DNA from: Henckelia pumila
Lineage: Eukaryota; Streptophyta; Magnoliopsida; Lamiales; Gesneriaceae
Direction: 5' to 3'
Assembly (NCBI RefSeq): GCF_033568475.1
Contig: NW_027331831.1
Location: 9,858,001 to 9,922,000 of the forward strand
Length of the DNA stretch: 64,000 bases
The notes beneath the pieces are model-generated. The model did no database searches. It was given only the letters and a program-made list of their open reading frames with translations, and was not told the DNA's origin. This document shows positions 59,954-64,000 of this stretch, one piece after another. The position numbers and the translations under genes are program-made. Numbering within the stretch: position 1 is the stretch's first letter; each line of letters starts with the position of its first letter.

Positions 59954-60257
59954 GGGAGTGTTTGATTATAAAAACAAGTTAAGAAAAATCAAAAGTTGGT
60001 ATTGTTTGAAAACAAATGAGAAATATAATAATCGAAGTTAGTAGTGTTTGATAAATAAGTGATTAGAGTGATTTTAACATTGACCTTTTAATTAGAATCA
60101 CTTTTGGAGAATCACAATCATCATATGATTAGCTTTTGGATTTCAATTAAATTAAGCATAAACTAACACATAATTTGGGTTTAAGAAACACACAAAAGTA
60201 ATTTTTTAAAGCCAAAAAATCGAACAATCATTTTTTTTAGTGATTGCAAACACTCTC
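59954..60257. mobile_element. Tourist-like MITE, copy 2
   Basis: GGGAGTGTTTGATTA at the left pairs with the reverse complement of the right end (GAGAGTGTTTGCAATCA). TTA flanks it at 59951-59953 and 60258-60260. Same family and orientation as copy 1, 116 bases apart. No coding capacity. Confidence 0.78.
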
Positions 60258-60678
60258 TTAATGTTGGAGAACTGACGTGGCAAATCATTGAACCATTAAA
60301 TTGACATTTAGGATAATATCAGTAACGTATGTTAAACTCTACCAAAAAATAAGAGAGAAAAAAAAAAGCATTCTTCTTTCTATGAAAAAGAGTGATAAAT
60401 AATATTTTTGTTCTGAAATTTAATTTAAATTAATTGGCAAATTGAACATGTTACCGACCGTCGGCGGAAACTTGGGGTTAAATTCAACCTAACTTTAGGA
60501 GGAGATTGACCCAATTTTCTCTGACTCGTAATTCTAAAATTTGATAATATAGTTCGAAAGATCTTTTGTCATTTGATTTCATAAATTAAAACTTATAATA
60601 ATATCTTTTCATCTATAATGTGAAACAATGTAGTCCCTTGAGGCGACACAACTTTTAGAAATCACAAAATTGAAATAA

Positions 60679-60930
60679 ATGGATGATAAATCTGCAAGAA
60701 TATGGGTAGGTGAAAATGGATTAGATCCGATGATGTGCACGACACCGTCGTTGGATCACGTGGACCTCAACGACTTTGCAGAGGATCTTTCCTCTTTTCC
60801 TACCCGGCATCGAGGAGCAAAAGATGCCTCTCCTGCCTTTCCAAAAGATTATCTCAAACAAATGACGGATGGATATAATAAGCTAGCCAAACAATCTCTT
60901 GTAGAGAATAAGCCATTAGACTATGAATAA
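60679..60930 (+). CDS. Short ORF of unknown origin, possibly a gene fragment
   Basis: ATG 60679 opens 83 codons (MDDKSARIWVGENG, TRHRGAKDASPAFPKDYLKQ). The composition is protein-like and unlike the AT-rich surroundings, and I do not recognise a family. No introns, promoter or signal peptide are evident. It could be a small gene, a captured exon or chance. Confidence 0.3.
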   Translation: MDDKSARIWVGENGLDPMMCTTPSLDHVDLNDFAEDLSSFPTRHRGAKDASPAFPKDYLKQMTDGYNKLAKQSLVENKPLDYE

Positions 60931-61933
60931 CACTCAAAAAAAATTGGTGTAGCACTGAAATCTGATTCTATGCTACCCGTTTGTATTGAAGAATGGACAT
61001 AATAAGTCTAAGGTTACGTTTGAATGTAAGTATTTCAAATTCATGGATTTCGGTTACAATTTTAGTGTTAACAATGAAACATAGAAAAATACCAAATTCA
61101 TAACTTAATTATTTACACATTAGTTAGATGTCTTAAAATGGATTTCAAATCATTTCATTAGATAAACTTAAAATTCATCATAATTATCATGAATTACCAT
61201 ATAAACATAAAATAAGTAAATTTGATGTTTATGATGCTACTTCTCTAAACAACAAAAATGCTTTTGAAATACATGAATTTAAAATACTTCTGTCCAAGCA
61301 CAACCTAAGCTTCGTATTTGGCTAGTAGTAACATGTTGAGCCTTTTTAACAAATACCTCGATCAATGTAGACGGGACATGGCGACAAAGCATCAGCTAAT
61401 CCACAAACATCATAAGTTTTGGTGTAACATTTTTGGTACTATATCCCATGGCGTGAGCATGGAAAAGAATATAGAAAATTTCAAAGGGAAATAGGTAAAT
61501 GTATGCCATCAAAACATGGTACATAGAAACAAAACTCAAAACATTTGTAATTTAATTTCAGATCCTCTGCATCTCTTATTTCATTCATATCATGTATGAT
61601 TTTTTTTTTCAACTCGAGAATCAAGAAACAGAAGATACATGATTTCACGATCAAAACCACTTTTGAATGCAACGAGATATATTAACCGTGAGCCTAAGCT
61701 AAATGTTTCTATTTGAAATTCCGAATTACATGGCCAAGTACTACTTACTAAATCTCGAGGTGAAGGGAATACAAAAAGAATAAAAGGTGGTTTCTATTTA
61801 TTCTATGGTGTACAGTGTACAACAGATTATGAATACCTAATTAAGTTTTCGCAGCAATCACTCGCTTTTAAATAAAGTGTGCAGCATTCACTTGGTTGTT
61901 ACCTGAAAAGGTCTTGTTATACCCATCAACTGA
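60931..61933. other. Intergenic between the short ORF and the GNAT 3' end
   Basis: One kb of AT-rich sequence. The right part (from about 61780) should contain the GNAT 3'UTR, read on the minus strand. No repeat ends, RNA gene or ORF could be supported. Confidence 0.5.
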
Positions 61934-63609
61934 TCAACTAAGCTCCTCTTTAGGAATATCCAATGCGGAGGCGTCCTCGAGGACAGGAAGGTCCTTGCGC
62001 ATTAAATGCTTACGCCTCTGCAATGTCAACAAGGTGAGTATGCTGTCTGTCTTAACGACTCCGTAACCTGCTTTAGTATACATGTTGAATGGAGCTTCAT
62101 CAATAATCCTGCAATGTAGATAGACCTCCATCGAGGAACTCAATTTCGAAATAAGTTCCTCCCCGGCTTTCAAAAGATGCCAACCAATGCCTCTCCTGAG
62201 TCATTTTTATATGAAGATTCAGATAACACGAGAGTGATAAGAGTATTAGGTGCTTTTGGTGATCTAAGGATTGCCATGCACCTCCATTTTCAAATTAAAA
62301 CTTATAGATTGAATTTAAGCAAGATTTTTTTTTTAAAAAAAGAAACTTTATGGCTGGACTAAGCCCGACTCTCTAGAGTCTAGACATACTGGTGATGACC
62401 AATGCACGAGCTTAAGTTTATAGATGATGAACTATCTTATGTTGCCTTTGGAAACATGGGAACCTTTTTCACCATAATACTCTAGTAGAATCCATGGATA
62501 AAGAAGATAGCTCACGAATTCAACCTATGGCACATTTATATTAGTTCAAAACACTTGAAATGAACTTCTGATCACATTAACACACTTCAACTCTACATAT
62601 TATGTACACACTGCAAGAACAGACCCCTAATTTCATTAGAGGGGACGAAACTAAGTTTTTTAGGGGAAAAATTAGTCAACAAGATATGATTTTTTTATTT
62701 TTTATTTTTTTGGCAGAAAGGGTGGCGATCTCTTCCCCTACTGGAGCTCTCTGATACAATGGGATTCAAGTTTCACATGCAATCCATAATTCCTTCACTT
62801 TCATTCTTGCTAGCACTTCTCTCTCACAAGAAGAAACTCTTCCGAATCGAACAGCTAAATTCAGACACCAGAATCTATCACTCGCAAAATGACTCAAAGT
62901 TTCGCCCCACCAGATCAAGAAGCAGAACGAATCATTTGAAGTAACAGAACAGGCTAGGGAATCACCTTCGAAGCGGATTCCTGACTGCCATATTACAAAT
63001 ATATGGCGAGTTCTTGGGAGGAGTAGGCGTAGGAGGATTAGCATTATATCCCTTTTTATCAAATATCAATTCCACAGTCCCAGCCAGTTCAAAATCTTCT
63101 TCCCCATTTTCCCTATAAACTCCGAGAAGCGTTGCGCAGTGAGGCATCATCTCCCTCCTCTCAATCAAGTAATTCTTCACCAAAAATTCAAGCAATTTCG
63201 CGTACCCGTTAGGAATCAGCATCGATTCAGCAAAAGACTCGGACAACAAAGTCGCAGTCATGTCCATCTCTTCTTCCCTCATTTCACGAACCCAAAGAAA
63301 CCCAGAATCCAATTGCCGATGGTAGTTGTAATTTCCGAGAAATTCGAGACATTCGAGCTCTTTATTCGTCAGGAAACGACCAGTTCGAAGTGGGTTTTGG
63401 ACCGTTGCAGCAGCAGGAGATGGAGAGGAAGAAGAAGAGTTGGATACTGAGAGGGGTAGCGAGATATTGCAGCGGCTGTAATTGGGGAAGGTTCGAAAAG
63501 GTTGTTTTGGATAATTGAGATTTGCGGCGGAGGGGTTGTGGAGGTAGCGGCGGAGATGGCGGCTGGTTTGGGAGTTGAGAGGAATTGGAACAGAAAGTGT
63601 AGTTGCCAT
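61934..63609 (-). CDS. GNAT-family N-acetyltransferase, probably plastid-targeted
   Basis: Two exons on the minus strand, 63609-62966 and 62195-61934, joined across an intron with donor CGAAG/GTGAT and acceptor ACTCAG/GAGAG (906 nt, 301 residues). The N-terminus (MATTLSVPIPLNSQTSRHLR) is Ser/Thr/Arg-rich and poor in acidic residues to about residue 60, as in chloroplast transit peptides. The GNAT fold follows. Acetyl-CoA-binding motif A reads R-R-R-G-I-G at residues 214-219, made by the splice junction, after YICNMAVRNPL. Helix and strand segments continue with EVYLHCRIIDEAPFNMYTKA and GYGVVKTD. It should transfer an acetyl group from acetyl-CoA to a protein or amine; the substrate is unknown. 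An in-frame ATG at 63678 would add 23 residues but lacks transit-peptide character at its start. Confidence 0.88.
62196..62965 (-). other. Intron of the GNAT gene
   Basis: 770 bases with GT/AG ends on the minus strand, AT-rich and with no ORF of interest. It interrupts the R-x-x-G-x-G motif codons, so correct splicing is needed for the acetyl-CoA site. Confidence 0.85.
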
Positions 63610-63703
63610 TGCCCAAGTTGAACTGTTGAAGCCCAGATATGATGGGAAAGTTTTAAGGTTCCAATTATCATTCAACAAAGTTTCTTTTTTGTTAATAGAG
63701 AGA

Positions 63704-64000
63704 TGAGTGATTAGAAAATAATAGAATACAAATTTTTACAGATATTATTTTGACATATTTATCTTGATCACAAATCTTCCAAATCTACATAGATAAGGAT
63801 AATCATCTATAACAAAAATATATTTATAACACTCCCCCTTAAATGATTATTTGCACGTACAATTGATTCGTCCAAATCTCCATTTGTCAAGATGGATGCT
63901 TGGAAACTTCACGGGGACTCAAGTGTTATCTCGTTAAAATCTTGACAGTAAAACCCGTGGGAAAAATCTGAACGAAAAAAAAAGTACAACAACATATACT
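63704..64000 (-). mobile_element. Start of a minus-strand copia-type element (short 3' LTR and 3' internal end)
   Basis: On the minus strand CATTTAAGGGGGAG (63832-63845) is a polypurine tract directly before TGTTATAAATATATTTTTGT. The LTR-like segment ends near 63704-63708 (TGATTAG on the plus strand), giving about 125 bases. The sequence to the right (TCGTTAAAATC, AAAACCCGTGGGAAAAA) resembles a common internal region of short-LTR copia elements. The rest lies outside the window. Confidence 0.6.

Noticed and set aside
1..64000. A novel multi-gene defence or biosynthetic system
   Set aside because: The three host genes are unrelated and far apart, and all other long ORFs belong to known transposon families or repeats.

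Overview
The window is nuclear DNA of a flowering plant. It holds three intron-containing host genes of typical plant families, AT-rich intergenic DNA, plant-type MITEs and Helitrons, and Ty3/gypsy and Ty1/copia retrotransposons nested in one another. The style fits a eudicot, perhaps an asterid of the Lamiales, but that is only an impression and the species cannot be fixed from the sequence.

Host genes: a class II trehalose-6-phosphate synthase-like gene (311-3139, +, three coding exons, 860 residues), an NHL-repeat membrane protein (55728-58457, +, seven exons, 495 residues) and a plastid-type GNAT acetyltransferase (61934-63609, -, two exons, 301 residues). They look unrelated in function and share no visible regulation.

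Retrotransposon block: nearly everything from 6739 to 43795 is ONE Tat-lineage gypsy element. It is bounded by the 5-bp duplication AGTAT (6734-6738 and 43796-43800) and swollen to 37 kb by four later insertions, each with its own 5-bp duplication. These are a minus-strand Tekay-type gypsy element (11023-19993, CTTTC), a related solo LTR (20334-22640, ATGAG), a minus-strand copia element (24296-32889, AACAC) and a plus-strand Athila-like gag-protease-only element (35565-42065, ATGAG). The Tat element also carries an antisense, apparently spliced gene upstream of its 3' LTR, which the Athila-like insertion splits.

Middle intergenic region (43801-55727): MITE relics, then a deleted copia element (47057-52457, duplication AAACT). 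A minus-strand Helitron (48664-51594) sits in its 3' LTR. The Helitron holds a decayed ORF joining an N-terminal zinc-finger segment directly to the helicase C-terminus. An AAT/ATT microsatellite and an unusual fold-back plus direct-repeat structure follow.

Right end: two related Tourist-like MITEs (59499-59837 and 59954-60257), a short unexplained ORF, the GNAT gene, and the short LTR of a copia-type element that begins about 95 bp upstream of the GNAT start and runs off the window.

I found no gene cluster, CRISPR array, rRNA or convincing tRNA, and nothing that amounts to a wholly new system. The most unusual items are the spliced antisense gene of the Tat element, the in-frame Helitron deletion fusion, the CTTCGG-array MULE-like element and the 53.9-54.2 kb fold-back.
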